Shown piece after piece: positions 25,405 to 36,822 of a stretch of 64,000 bases of DNA. A program made the position numbers and the translations under genes. This stretch comes from Pseudomonas sp. Irchel 3H7 (GTDB lineage: Bacteria > Pseudomonadota > Gammaproteobacteria > Pseudomonadales > Pseudomonadaceae), in contig NZ_FYEA01000009.1 of the NCBI RefSeq assembly GCF_900187605.1, positions 186,001 through 250,000 on the forward strand, given 5' to 3'. Position 1 is the first letter of the stretch. Each line of letters begins with the position of its first letter. The notes below the pieces were generated by a model, which made no database searches, was not told where the DNA came from, and worked only from the letters and a program-made list of their open reading frames with translations.

Positions 25405-28026
25405 TTACTCAGGCTTGGAAGGCACGCCAGCCGGGCTGGCCAGTGCAAATATTTTGCGCGCGGTCTTGCCATCGAAGGTCTGGCGCCAGATGGCCACGTG
25501 CGGCAAGCCAGCCTGTTCATCGCGGCGCTGAGCGTCGATGCCGCGTCGGCTCTGTTCGAGGGTTTTGAGGTGACCGCCTCGTGTAGTGAAACTCAGCGGC
25601 GCGGCGTTGTGCTGGTCATAGTGGAAATGTGCCTCCCATAACGGTGTGCCGTCGGTGCGATCAGTGATCGAATAAACATCGAGAAACGACTTGTCCCTGC
25701 CTTTGCCCGATTGCTTGCGCTCAACGGTTTTGCTCACGCTGACTTCTTTGGCATCCATCAGGTAGTTCAAACGCATGATGTCGAGCACGTCCCTGTTCTT
25801 GTACATGCGCACCAGAACACTTTGGCCATGCGCATCCAGTGAGTCGGCAGCGCTGCGCAATCGCGCAGCCAGGGCGAGGATCTCGGCGTCATTGGTCGCG
25901 TCATCATGGCTTTCCAGGCGTCTTGCCTGCTCGTTGAGGCTTTCCGCCTCTTTGCCCAAGCCTTCAAGAATCTCGGTCGGATTGGTTTTTTTCGCTTCGT
26001 CCACCTTGGCCTTGGCGACGTGTTGTTCAACGTCGACCAGTAACCGTTTTGCCTCGGCGACCAGTTGTGGTCTGGGTGTACTGACGATGGGTGGCCGCAC
26101 TGGCAACCATTCGCCCTGTCTTTTTTCGTAGCGGGCGGATGGCGAACCGGGACGCAACGGGTCCGGCACCTTGACGATGACGTTACCGTCCAGCGCCGTT
26201 TCCGTTTCGCCGACCAGAACCCGGTACGTGCCGTGCTGGCGGACCCGGAAAATCTTTCTGGGGGCTGACGGGCGGGGGCTTTCGGAAGGGTCAGGCAGTG
26301 CTGGAAGGAAATCGAAATCGATATCGTGGTCGATGTTGGGCAGCTCGCGATCGCGCCCGATCGACTCCAGAATGTCGCTCAGCCGGTTTTCGATTCGCTT
26401 CTCGAATGGATCAATCAGATCGAGGATTTCCCTCAGATACCCGGCCCTCAAAGCATCGGTGTCAGCGTTGGCGGCCAGTTGCATTTCAAATCGGGACTTG
26501 TCCGCCCTGATCTGATCAAGGCTCAAAAGCAGCGCCATCGGATGCTCATGTTGCGGAATGTTTTTCAGGTCTGCGGTGACCAGGTCGACGGCTGAAAGCG
26601 AGGGCATGGTGGTATTGGGCGAATGCTCGGGTGTGCCCGCAAACAGGTGTATATAGAGGGTCAGCTTGTTGAAGTTGATGCGCTCGGCCGACGGAACTTG
26701 CTGCCTGATTTCTTCGAGTATCGGCGCCGCTCCGGGGTCGGCTTTTCTGATTTCTGCCAGCACCACTTCACGTTCTTCGATAAACCTCAGCTTCTTGTTC
26801 AGGTGAGGGATGATTCGCTTGCAACTGTCGGCATCGAGACTGGAGATCGTTGGCTTCACCCGCAGATCCATGGCTGCCATGAGGCGGTTCAGGAACTCGG
26901 CGCGCTCTATGCGGAAGGTGTGCAGTTCCTGCTTGAACAGCCCGCTGGCTTTCGCAAGGACCAGCCATTTCCTGTTGAGCACCAGCGACTCCACGAAATC
27001 CGCCTGTTTCTGCACATGCTTGAGCAAATGCACTTCGAGACTCAGCAGTTTTGCGATTCGCTCTGCGCTGCCTTCCGCCAGTTTCTGGGTTTGCGCCCAG
27101 AGGGTGTTATGCCGGTCCGACGAGTTCGTCAACTCCGTGTGGGCCTTGTGAAAAGGCTCATACATCTGCATCAACGTGTCTTTACTCAGGCGGACAATCT
27201 CCGCGTCCTGAATACCTCCCTTCAGGTCTGGCAAATGATAGACCCAGCGATTGCCCTCATCACGCCTGACCGACCGCGTTTCGCCGCTGCGGCTGGCCCG
27301 GAAGATATTTGCGCTGTCGATTGCCACGGGGTCTTTCGGATTGACGATGCGCCACGCTTTGTGTGTCGCCGTGGATGCACTCACATCGTGCATGACCTGA
27401 TAAACCTGATTGTGCAGGGGCAGGTACAGCCTACCCTCGTGGCGCAACAACCCGTCGCTGTCGGCCTTGGCACGTGTGAGATCGAGATTGGTGTGCAACG
27501 TCTGCAGGTGAGTGTCGATCAAGGTAACGGCGTCACCGTCCTCGAGCGAATGCCACAGACCGCTGTCGCTGTCGCGCAGCAGTAGCGGACCAGAGGCCAC
27601 GCGCTCGGCCGCGAGTTGGGCGCGGTAGAGGCCGGTCTGCGGATCGACCCCGACCATCACGATGCTGTCGTGCGCGACATCGACGTATTCGCGGCCCTTG
27701 TACATCCTCAAGCCCTCGGTATTGGCCCGGGGCAAACGGTCAGGTGCGAGGATACGGTAACTCTCCAGCGATTTTGGTCCCGTTGCGCCTGTTTTCACCG
27801 AGGCGGTTGTCGTGTGCGTGATGACGACGGGCGGTGGTCTTGTTACCTCAGGGCTGTCAGTGCCGTGAGCGCCGTGAGTGCCACCCGGCCGCGTTGCCGG
27901 GTGGACAGACAGGGACGGTTCAGGCCCCGTCCGTGGCGCTCGCCCGGTATTGCCTTGCTGCGGCGCATCCGGGCTGGTTGGTGTGTTGACTTTAATGCTG
28001 CCCTTGGCGGGCTGTTTGGGTGACAT
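25405..28026 (-). CDS. large putative effector/toxin-like protein sharing the N-terminal domain of the NEL protein
   Basis: I do not recognise a named family for the whole 873-residue product. Residues 1-85 are Pro/Thr-rich and probably disordered. Residues 86-245 match the same stretch of the NEL protein (shared SLE-x-Y, GLR-x-x-KGR-x-Y-x-DV, IVMV, QTGLYRA, SGP-x-LLRDS, GLWH and RIV-x-x-x-DPVA positions). Residues 280-560 are mostly helical with coiled-coil character, 590-645 a small beta-rich domain, 655-735 helical again, and 760-860 ends in an LWEAHFHYD and GGHLKT region similar to the ends of large Pseudomonas toxin-like proteins as I recall them. AAGGAT lies upstream of the ATG. The gene precedes the NEL gene by 99 bases on the same strand and is probably cotranscribed. 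Confidence 0.7.
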   Translation of the reverse strand: MSPKQPAKGSIKVNTPTSPDAPQQGNTGRAPRTGPEPSLSVHPATRPGGTHGAHGTDSPEVTRPPPVVITHTTTASVKTGATGPKSLESYRILAPDRLPRANTEGLRMYKGREYVDVAHDSIVMVGVDPQTGLYRAQLAAERVASGPLLLRDSDSGLWHSLEDGDAVTLIDTHLQTLHTNLDLTRAKADSDGLLRHEGRLYLPLHNQVYQVMHDVSASTATHKAWRIVNPKDPVAIDSANIFRASRSGETRSVRRDEGNRWVYHLPDLKGGIQDAEIVRLSKDTLMQMYEPFHKAHTELTNSSDRHNTLWAQTQKLAEGSAERIAKLLSLEVHLLKHVQKQADFVESLVLNRKWLVLAKASGLFKQELHTFRIERAEFLNRLMAAMDLRVKPTISSLDADSCKRIIPHLNKKLRFIEEREVVLAEIRKADPGAAPILEEIRQQVPSAERINFNKLTLYIHLFAGTPEHSPNTTMPSLSAVDLVTADLKNIPQHEHPMALLLSLDQIRADKSRFEMQLAANADTDALRAGYLREILDLIDPFEKRIENRLSDILESIGRDRELPNIDHDIDFDFLPALPDPSESPRPSAPRKIFRVRQHGTYRVLVGETETALDGNVIVKVPDPLRPGSPSARYEKRQGEWLPVRPPIVSTPRPQLVAEAKRLLVDVEQHVAKAKVDEAKKTNPTEILEGLGKEAESLNEQARRLESHDDATNDAEILALAARLRSAADSLDAHGQSVLVRMYKNRDVLDIMRLNYLMDAKEVSVSKTVERKQSGKGRDKSFLDVYSITDRTDGTPLWEAHFHYDQHNAAPLSFTTRGGHLKTLEQSRRGIDAQRRDEQAGLPHVAIWRQTFDGKTARKIFALASPAGVPSKPE

Positions 28027-28186
28027 TGCTTCATCCTTGAAGGGTTGCCATATCAGTTGGCGCAGGCACCGGACTGATGAATGTTAAGTTTGAACGATGA
28101 TTTTTTGCCGGTTACGGGTTATCGGGCAGGCTCGACGCCGGTTGTAAGAGAAACCGACCATTGCCGTCGGAATTGGTTATTTTTTG

Positions 28187-28195
28187 TGCTATATT
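28187..28195 (+). promoter_or_regulatory. possible extended -10 promoter of the ygiQ-like gene
   Basis: TGCTATATT fits an extended -10 element about 40 bases before the ATG at 28235. No good -35 box was found at the right spacing. The 208-base gap 28027-28234 also has to hold the promoter of the divergent effector genes. Confidence 0.4.
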
Positions 28196-28234
28196 CCGCG
28201 CCCGCGAATTTTCACTTCAACACCGGTCGTCGAC

Positions 28235-30547
<2,313 letters not shown>

Positions 30548-30567
30548 ACATCGCTTAAGCTGAACAG

Positions 30568-30600
30568 AACGCCAACCTTCGGGTTGGCGTTGTGCATTTC
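30568..30600 (+). terminator. terminator after the ygiQ-like gene
   Basis: A 10-bp stem (AACGCCAACC / GGTTGGCGTT) with a TTCG tetraloop is followed by GTGCATTTC. The tetraloop makes a very stable hairpin although the T run is weak. Confidence 0.75.
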
Positions 30601-30634
30601 TGGGGCTGGATATTGCGTTGTCCGGGAGATCCAT

Positions 30635-30812
30635 CCCCCTCACCCCAGCCCTCTCCCCCATGGGGGGCGAGGGGGAAGGGAGCCGATCGCTGTGCTTTTC
30701 AAAATCGAAGTTCGGCTCAGGACTTGCAGGTCGGCGTATCTCCAACAGCCACCTCGGTCAGTCCCCTCTCCCTATGGGCGGTCCGACGTTTCGGGAGGGC
30801 CAGGGTGAGGGG
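30635..30812. repeat. MITE-like element with long terminal inverted repeats
   Basis: The left end CCCCTCACCCCAGCCCTCTC and the right end GAGGGCCAGGGTGAGGGG pair as inverted repeats around about 135 bases. Each end also holds an inner palindrome of the form CCCTCTCCC...GGGCGAGGGGG. Such C/G-skewed repeats are dispersed in Pseudomonas genomes. It lies in the 424-base gap between the ygiQ-like gene and the DUF2126 gene and holds no credible coding sequence. Confidence 0.65.
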
Positions 30813-30971
30813 CTCTTCGCAACATTTACGTGCAATCAGCCCAAACCATTTCCCCGCATCGCCCGATTTTGGTGCTGTACTGCCCTAAGCATTCCGGGAA
30901 AGCGCCCAAGCCTCTGCATGGCATAAGTCTTGCGCGCTTTCGAATACGCTTAGGCTCGCAGGAGGCACGCC

Positions 30972-33900
30972 GTGTCGATTCATGTCGCATTGCATCACGT
31001 CACGCATTACCGCTACGACCGCGCTGTCGAACTCGGCCCGCAGATCGTTCGCCTGCGCCCGGCCGCCCACAGCCGCACGCGGATTCTGTCGTATGCGCTG
31101 AAAGTTTCGCCCGAGCAGCATTTCATCAACTGGCAGCAGGATCCGCAGGGCAACTACCTCGCCCGATTGGTGTTCCCCGAGAAGACCAATGAGTTGCGTA
31201 TTGAAGTCGATCTGCTCGCCGAAATGGCCGTGTTCAATCCGTTCGACTTCTTCCTCGAACCCTACGCCGAGAAAATCCCCTTCGCCTACGCCGCCGATGA
31301 GCGCAAGGAGCTGGCGCCGTACCTCGAAACCTTGCCGCTGACGCCGAAATTCAAGGCCTATCTGGACGGAATCGACCGCACGCCGTTGCCGGCGGTGGAT
31401 TTTCTGGTGGCGCTCAACCAGCGCCTGAGCGAAGACATCGGCTATCTGATTCGCATGGAGCCGGGCGTGCAAACCCCGGAACACACTCTCGAGCACGCCT
31501 CTGGTTCCTGCCGGGATTCGGCGTGGTTGCTGGTGCAGTTGTTGCGCAACCTCGGGTTGGCGGCACGTTTTGTCTCCGGCTACCTGATTCAACTGACCGC
31601 CGATGTGAAGAGCCTCGACGGCCCGTCCGGTACGGACGTCGACTTCACCGATTTGCACGCCTGGTGCGAGGTGTATTTGCCGGGTGCCGGCTGGATCGGC
31701 CTGGATGCCACGTCCGGGCTGTTTGCTGGTGAAGGGCATATCCCGTTGGCCTGCAGTCCCGATCCGTCCTCGGCGGCACCGATCAGTGGCTTGGTCGAGC
31801 CGTGCGAATGTGTGTTCAGCCATGAAATGTCGGTGGAACGGATCTGGGAGGCGCCGCGCGTCACCAAGCCCTACACCGATGAGCAGTGGCTGGCAATTCA
31901 GGCGCTGGGCCGGCAGATCGATGCCGACCTGCTGGCGGATGACGTGCGCCTGACCATGGGCGGCGAACCGACCTTCGTTTCCATCGATGACCCGGATGGC
32001 GCCGAGTGGAACACCGCTGCGCTGGGGCCGGCCAAGCGTCAGCTCTCCGCCGAACTGTTCCAGCGCATGCGCAAACACTACGCGCCGAATGGTCTGGTGC
32101 ATTTCGGTCAGGGCAAGTGGTACCCGGGCGAGCAACTGCCGCGCTGGTCGCTCAATTGCTATTGGCGCCGCGACGGCGTGCCGATCTGGCGCAACGGCGC
32201 GCTGATCGCCGACGAACAGCAGGATTACGGCGCCAATGGCGAATTGGCTGGGCGCTTTCTCGCCAGCGTTGCCGAACGCCTGAAATTGCCTACACGCTTT
32301 GTCTTCCCGGCCTACGAGGACAATTTCTATTACCTCTGGCGCGAGGGCACGTTGCCGAGCAATGTCAGCGCCGAAGATTCACGTCTTGAGGAACCGCTGG
32401 AGCGCGCGCGACTGCGCAAGGTCTTCAGTCAGGGCCTGAACAAGGTGATCGGCCAGGTGTTGCCGCTGGCGCGTACAGCCAAGGGCGATCAATGGCAGAG
32501 CGGGCGCTGGTATCTGCGCGACGAACATTGCCGTTTGGTGCCGGGCGATTCGCCGCTGGGTTATCGCTTGCCGCTGGGTTCGCAGCCGTGGGTGAAGGCG
32601 GCCGAGTATCCGTTTATTCATCCACAGGATCCGAATCAGGACTTCGCCGCGTTGCCAGACACCGCGCAGCTCAACAGTCCGGGAGAAGCGGCGGCGCCTG
32701 ACGAACGCGCGCCGAAAATCGACGAGTCCGCCGACTGGCTGACCCGCACCGCGTTCTGCGCCGAAGCGCGCGAGGGACGTTTGTACCTGTTCATGCCGCC
32801 GCTGGAACGGGTCGAGGATTACCTGGAACTGGTGGCCGCCATCGAAGCGACGGCTGAAGAACTGCATTGCCCGGTGTTGCTGGAAGGCTACGAGCCGCCA
32901 AGCGATCCGCGCCTGAGCAACTTCCGCATCACCCCGGATCCCGGTGTGATCGAGGTCAATGTGCAGCCGTCAGCGACCTGGGACGAATTGGTCGAACGCA
33001 CTGAGTTTCTCTATGAAGAGGCACGGCAAACCCGACTGACCACCGAGAAATTCATGATCGATGGTCGCCACACTGGCACCGGCGGCGGTAACCATTTTGT
33101 GCTCGGTGGTGCGACGCCGGCGGACTCACCGTTTCTGCGTCGCCCGGATCTGCTGCGCAGCCTGATCAGCTACTGGCAAAACCATCCGTCGCTGTCGTAT
33201 CTGTTTTCCGGATTGTTCATCGGCCCGACGTCGCAGGCGCCGCGTGTCGACGAGGCGCGCAATGATGCACTGTACGAACTGGAAATCGCTTTCGCGCAGA
33301 TGCCCGAGCCGGGTGAGGAGTGCGCGCCGTGGCTGGTGGATCGTCTGCTGCGCAACCTGCTGATCGACGTCACCGGCAACACGCACCGTGCCGAGTTCTG
33401 TATCGACAAACTGTATTCGCCGGATGGCGCCACCGGACGTCTTGGCTTGTTGGAACTGCGCGCCTTTGAAATGCCGCCCCATGCGCGCATGAGCCTGGCC
33501 CAGCAGCTGTTGCTGCGGGCGCTGGTCGCACGTTTCTGGCGCGAGCCTTATGCGCCGCCGAAACTGGCGCGTTGGGGCACCGAGCTGCACGACCGTTTCT
33601 TGCTGCCGCACTTTATCGAGCAGGACTTCGCCGACGTCATCGTGGAGCTGAACAACGCCGGTTATCCGCTGCGCGCGGAATGGTTTGCCGCGCATCTGGA
33701 GTTTCGTTTTCCCAAGGTCGGCGATTACGCCGTCAACGGCATCGAACTGGAGCTGCGTCAGGCGCTGGAGCCTTGGCATGTGCTGGGCGAGGAGGGCGCG
33801 GCAGGCGGTACGGTGCGCTACGTCGACTCATCTCTGGAGCGTCTGCAGGTCAAGCTCAAAGGGCTGCCGCCGCAGCGTTATTTGCTGACCTGTAATGGCA

Positions 33901-34247
33901 TCGCGGTGCCGTTGCACCCGACCGGGCGCGTGGGCGAGTTCGTCGCGGGTGTGCGTTACCGTGCGTGGCAACCGGCCAACTGTCTGCAACCGACGATTCC
34001 CGTGCACGCACCGCTGGTGTTCGATTTGCTCGACACCTGGATGGGCCGTTCGCTGGGCGGTTGCCAGTACCACGTTGCCCATCCGGGCGGGCGTAATTAC
34101 GAGACGTTGCCGGTCAATGCCAACGAAGCGGAGAGCCGGCGCATGGCGCGATTCTTCCGCGTCGGACACACGCCGGGGAAACTTCCTATACCCAACGTGG
34201 AAATCAGTGACGAGCTACCGATGACAATCGATTTGCGACGTTTCTAG
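30972..34247 (+). CDS. transglutaminase-DUF2126 fusion protein (GTG start)
   Basis: The 1091-residue product starts with a bacterial transglutaminase N-terminal domain (1-100) and a transglutaminase core with Cys180 (GSCRDSAW), His229 (DLHAWCEV) and Asp245 (GLDATSG), all present. From about residue 320 onward it is the DUF2126 region (MGGEPTFVSIDD, then IDGRHTGTGGGNHFVLGG), which has been placed by comparative genomics among carboxylate-amine ligases of the glutamine-synthetase type. GTG 30972 is chosen for AGGAG about seven bases upstream and for the start SIHVALHHVTHYRYDR. The next two genes on the same strand complete a cassette found in many proteobacteria whose product is unknown. Confidence 0.9.
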   Translation: MSIHVALHHVTHYRYDRAVELGPQIVRLRPAAHSRTRILSYALKVSPEQHFINWQQDPQGNYLARLVFPEKTNELRIEVDLLAEMAVFNPFDFFLEPYAEKIPFAYAADERKELAPYLETLPLTPKFKAYLDGIDRTPLPAVDFLVALNQRLSEDIGYLIRMEPGVQTPEHTLEHASGSCRDSAWLLVQLLRNLGLAARFVSGYLIQLTADVKSLDGPSGTDVDFTDLHAWCEVYLPGAGWIGLDATSGLFAGEGHIPLACSPDPSSAAPISGLVEPCECVFSHEMSVERIWEAPRVTKPYTDEQWLAIQALGRQIDADLLADDVRLTMGGEPTFVSIDDPDGAEWNTAALGPAKRQLSAELFQRMRKHYAPNGLVHFGQGKWYPGEQLPRWSLNCYWRRDGVPIWRNGALIADEQQDYGANGELAGRFLASVAERLKLPTRFVFPAYEDNFYYLWREGTLPSNVSAEDSRLEEPLERARLRKVFSQGLNKVIGQVLPLARTAKGDQWQSGRWYLRDEHCRLVPGDSPLGYRLPLGSQPWVKAAEYPFIHPQDPNQDFAALPDTAQLNSPGEAAAPDERAPKIDESADWLTRTAFCAEAREGRLYLFMPPLERVEDYLELVAAIEATAEELHCPVLLEGYEPPSDPRLSNFRITPDPGVIEVNVQPSATWDELVERTEFLYEEARQTRLTTEKFMIDGRHTGTGGGNHFVLGGATPADSPFLRRPDLLRSLISYWQNHPSLSYLFSGLFIGPTSQAPRVDEARNDALYELEIAFAQMPEPGEECAPWLVDRLLRNLLIDVTGNTHRAEFCIDKLYSPDGATGRLGLLELRAFEMPPHARMSLAQQLLLRALVARFWREPYAPPKLARWGTELHDRFLLPHFIEQDFADVIVELNNAGYPLRAEWFAAHLEFRFPKVGDYAVNGIELELRQALEPWHVLGEEGAAGGTVRYVDSSLERLQVKLKGLPPQRYLLTCNGIAVPLHPTGRVGEFVAGVRYRAWQPANCLQPTIPVHAPLVFDLLDTWMGRSLGGCQYHVAHPGGRNYETLPVNANEAESRRMARFFRVGHTPGKLPIPNVEISDELPMTIDLRRF

Positions 34248-34335
34248 ATCGCACGCGACATGCGGATTTTTCGTATATCCGCATGTCATGTGCCTGCGTT
34301 AGTCTGACCGTTCTTTGCTGTCTGCCGAGCTTTCC

Positions 34336-36822
34336 ATGCCTGACCTGCTAGACCGCTACCCGCTGACGGCGGGCACTTATCACGAACTGCTCGACGGCAG
34401 TGGCGCGGTGCGCCCGCACTGGCGGCGGCTGTTCGATCAGTTGCAGCGCAGCACCCCGGCGCAACTGATGCAGCGACAGTCTTTGCTGGCGCGGCAGATT
34501 CAGGAAAACGGTGTCACCTATAACGTCTATGCCGATCCCAAAGGCGCGGATCGGCCGTGGGAGCTGGATCTGTTGCCCCACGTGATTGCCGCAGATGAAT
34601 GGCAGCATTTGTCGGCGGGCATCGCTCAACGTGCACGCCTGCTCAATGCGGTGTTGGCTGATTTGTACGGGCCGCAACGATTGATCAGCGAAGGCCTGTT
34701 GCCGGCTGAACTGGTGTTTGGACACAACAATTTCCTATGGCCTTGTCAGGGCATTGCACCGCCGGAAGACGCGTACCTGCATCTGTATGCCGTGGATCTG
34801 GCGCGCACGCCGGATGGGCGCTGGTGGGTCACGGCGGATCGCACACAAGCACCGTCGGGCGCCGGTTATGCTTTGGAAAACCGCACCATCGTGTCCCGTG
34901 CCTTTCCTGAGTTGTACCGGGATCTGAAGGTGCAGCATCTGGCCGGGTTCTTCCGCACATTGCAGGAAACCCTTGCGCGGCAGGCACCGAGTGACGATGA
35001 GGCGCCGCTGGTGGTGCTGCTCACTCCGGGGCGTTTCAACGAAAGTTATTTTGAACATTTGTATCTGGCTCGCCAGCTCGGTTACCCGCTGGTCGAGGGT
35101 GGTGACCTGACGGTGCGCGATGCCACGGTCTACCTCAAAACCCTCAGCGGACTGCGTCGGGTGCACGCCATAATGCGCCGGCTCGATGATGATTTCTGCG
35201 ATCCGCTGGAGCTGCGCACGGACTCCGCGCTGGGTGTTCCCGGCCTGCTCGAAGCGGTGCGTCAGGGCCGCGTGTTGGTGGCCAACGCGTTGGGCAGCGG
35301 CGTTCTGGAATCGCCGGGTTTGCTGGGTTTTCTGCCGAAGATCAACCAATACCTGTTCGGCGAAGAGCTGATCTTGCCGTCAATCGCGACGTGGTGGTGC
35401 GGCGAGCCACCGGTACTGGCGCAGGCCTTGGAAAAACTACCTGAGCTGTTGATCAAACCGGCGTTTCCCTCGCAAAGCTTCACGCCTGTATTTGGCCGTG
35501 ATCTGAGTGAAAAACAGCGTCACACGCTTGCCGAGCGCATGCAGGCGCGCCCTTATGCTTATGTGGCGCAAGAATTGGCTCAACTGTCCCAGGCGCCGAT
35601 CTGGCAGGCCGAAAACGGTCAACTGCAACCGCGGGCGATCGGCATGCGCATGTACGCCGTGGCGGGTGGTGATGGTTATCGTGTGCTCCCCGGTGGTCTG
35701 ACCCGGGTGGCCGCCGAGGCTGATGCCGAAGTGGTATCGATGCAGCGCGGCGGGGCGAGCAAGGACACTTGGGTAATTGGCGATCGTCCACCCAGCGGCG
35801 AGCAATGGAAGAGCCAGCGTAATGTCGGCGTGCACGATCTGGTGCGGCGCGATCCGTATCTACCCTCGCGAGTGGTGGAGAACCTGTTCTGGTTCGGCCG
35901 TTACTGCGAGCGCTGCGACGACAGTGCGCGGCTGCTGCGCATCATGCTTGCGCGTTATGTCGATGGTGATGACCCGCAAGCGTTGCAGGCGGCGGTCGAT
36001 CTCGGTGAGCGGTTGACATTGTTGCCGGATGAAGGAGAGCTGCCCGAGCGCTTGCTCGCTGCATTGCTCGGTGAAGACTGGTCGTTCAGCCTGCGTTCCA
36101 ACCTGCAACGCTTGCAGTGGGCGGCGTCACAGGTGCGCGGCAAGCTTTCGCGGGAGAACTGGCAGGCGCTGGTGGAGTTGCAGCGCGAAGCGATGGAACT
36201 GGACACCGACGAGCCTGACTTCGGCGAACTGCTGGATTTCCTCAACCGGCTGGTGATGTCGCTGGCGGCGTTGTCCGGGTTTGCCCTCGACGACATGACC
36301 CGCGACGAAGGCTGGCGCTTTCTGATGATTGGCCGGCGTATCGAGCGACTGCAGTTTCTCAGCAGTAGCCTCGCGGCGTTTCTGCGTGGCGCCGGTGCTT
36401 TCGATCAGGCGGGCCTGGAGTGGTTGCTGGAGTTGGGCAACAGCAGCATCACCTATCGCTCACGTTATCTGGCCGTGGCGCAATTGATTCCGGTGCTCGA
36501 CCTGTTGCTGCTGGACGAGCAGAACCCGCACGCGGTGTTGTTCCAGTTGAAACTGGTCACGCGCACGTTGAAACGTTTGAACGATGATTTTGGCGCGCCA
36601 CGGGAAGCGGGATTGCCGCGACTGGTCGAGCGGCTGGCACGGTTCGATCTGGGGTGTCTGGAGAATCCATTGTTCGGTGAGTCCAGCGTACGAGCGGCTT
36701 TGAGCGGTCTGGCGGATCTGCTGCAAGAGATTGCCGAGGCCAGTGGGCAGGTCTCGGATCGCTTGGCTCTGCGTCATTTCGCTCATGTCGATGACGTTAG
36801 CCAACGCACGGTGTCCGTCTGA
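34336..36822 (+). CDS. circularly permuted ATP-grasp / alpha-E domain fusion protein
   Basis: The 828-residue product joins a circularly permuted ATP-grasp domain (about 1-490, with GHNNFLWPCQG, TPGRFNESYFEH and LIKPAFPSQSFTPVFG segments) to an alpha-helical alpha-E domain (about 510-820, starting LPSRVVENLFWFGRYCERCDD). In other bacteria these are two separate neighbouring genes. ATP-grasp enzymes join a carboxylate to an amine by way of an acyl-phosphate, so a peptide-bond-forming role is likely but unproven. ATG 34336 (MPDLLDRYPLTAGTYHE) is preferred to the upstream TTG at 34315. Its stop overlaps the start of the next gene by one base. Confidence 0.9.
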   Translation: MPDLLDRYPLTAGTYHELLDGSGAVRPHWRRLFDQLQRSTPAQLMQRQSLLARQIQENGVTYNVYADPKGADRPWELDLLPHVIAADEWQHLSAGIAQRARLLNAVLADLYGPQRLISEGLLPAELVFGHNNFLWPCQGIAPPEDAYLHLYAVDLARTPDGRWWVTADRTQAPSGAGYALENRTIVSRAFPELYRDLKVQHLAGFFRTLQETLARQAPSDDEAPLVVLLTPGRFNESYFEHLYLARQLGYPLVEGGDLTVRDATVYLKTLSGLRRVHAIMRRLDDDFCDPLELRTDSALGVPGLLEAVRQGRVLVANALGSGVLESPGLLGFLPKINQYLFGEELILPSIATWWCGEPPVLAQALEKLPELLIKPAFPSQSFTPVFGRDLSEKQRHTLAERMQARPYAYVAQELAQLSQAPIWQAENGQLQPRAIGMRMYAVAGGDGYRVLPGGLTRVAAEADAEVVSMQRGGASKDTWVIGDRPPSGEQWKSQRNVGVHDLVRRDPYLPSRVVENLFWFGRYCERCDDSARLLRIMLARYVDGDDPQALQAAVDLGERLTLLPDEGELPERLLAALLGEDWSFSLRSNLQRLQWAASQVRGKLSRENWQALVELQREAMELDTDEPDFGELLDFLNRLVMSLAALSGFALDDMTRDEGWRFLMIGRRIERLQFLSSSLAAFLRGAGAFDQAGLEWLLELGNSSITYRSRYLAVAQLIPVLDLLLLDEQNPHAVLFQLKLVTRTLKRLNDDFGAPREAGLPRLVERLARFDLGCLENPLFGESSVRAALSGLADLLQEIAEASGQVSDRLALRHFAHVDDVSQRTVSV

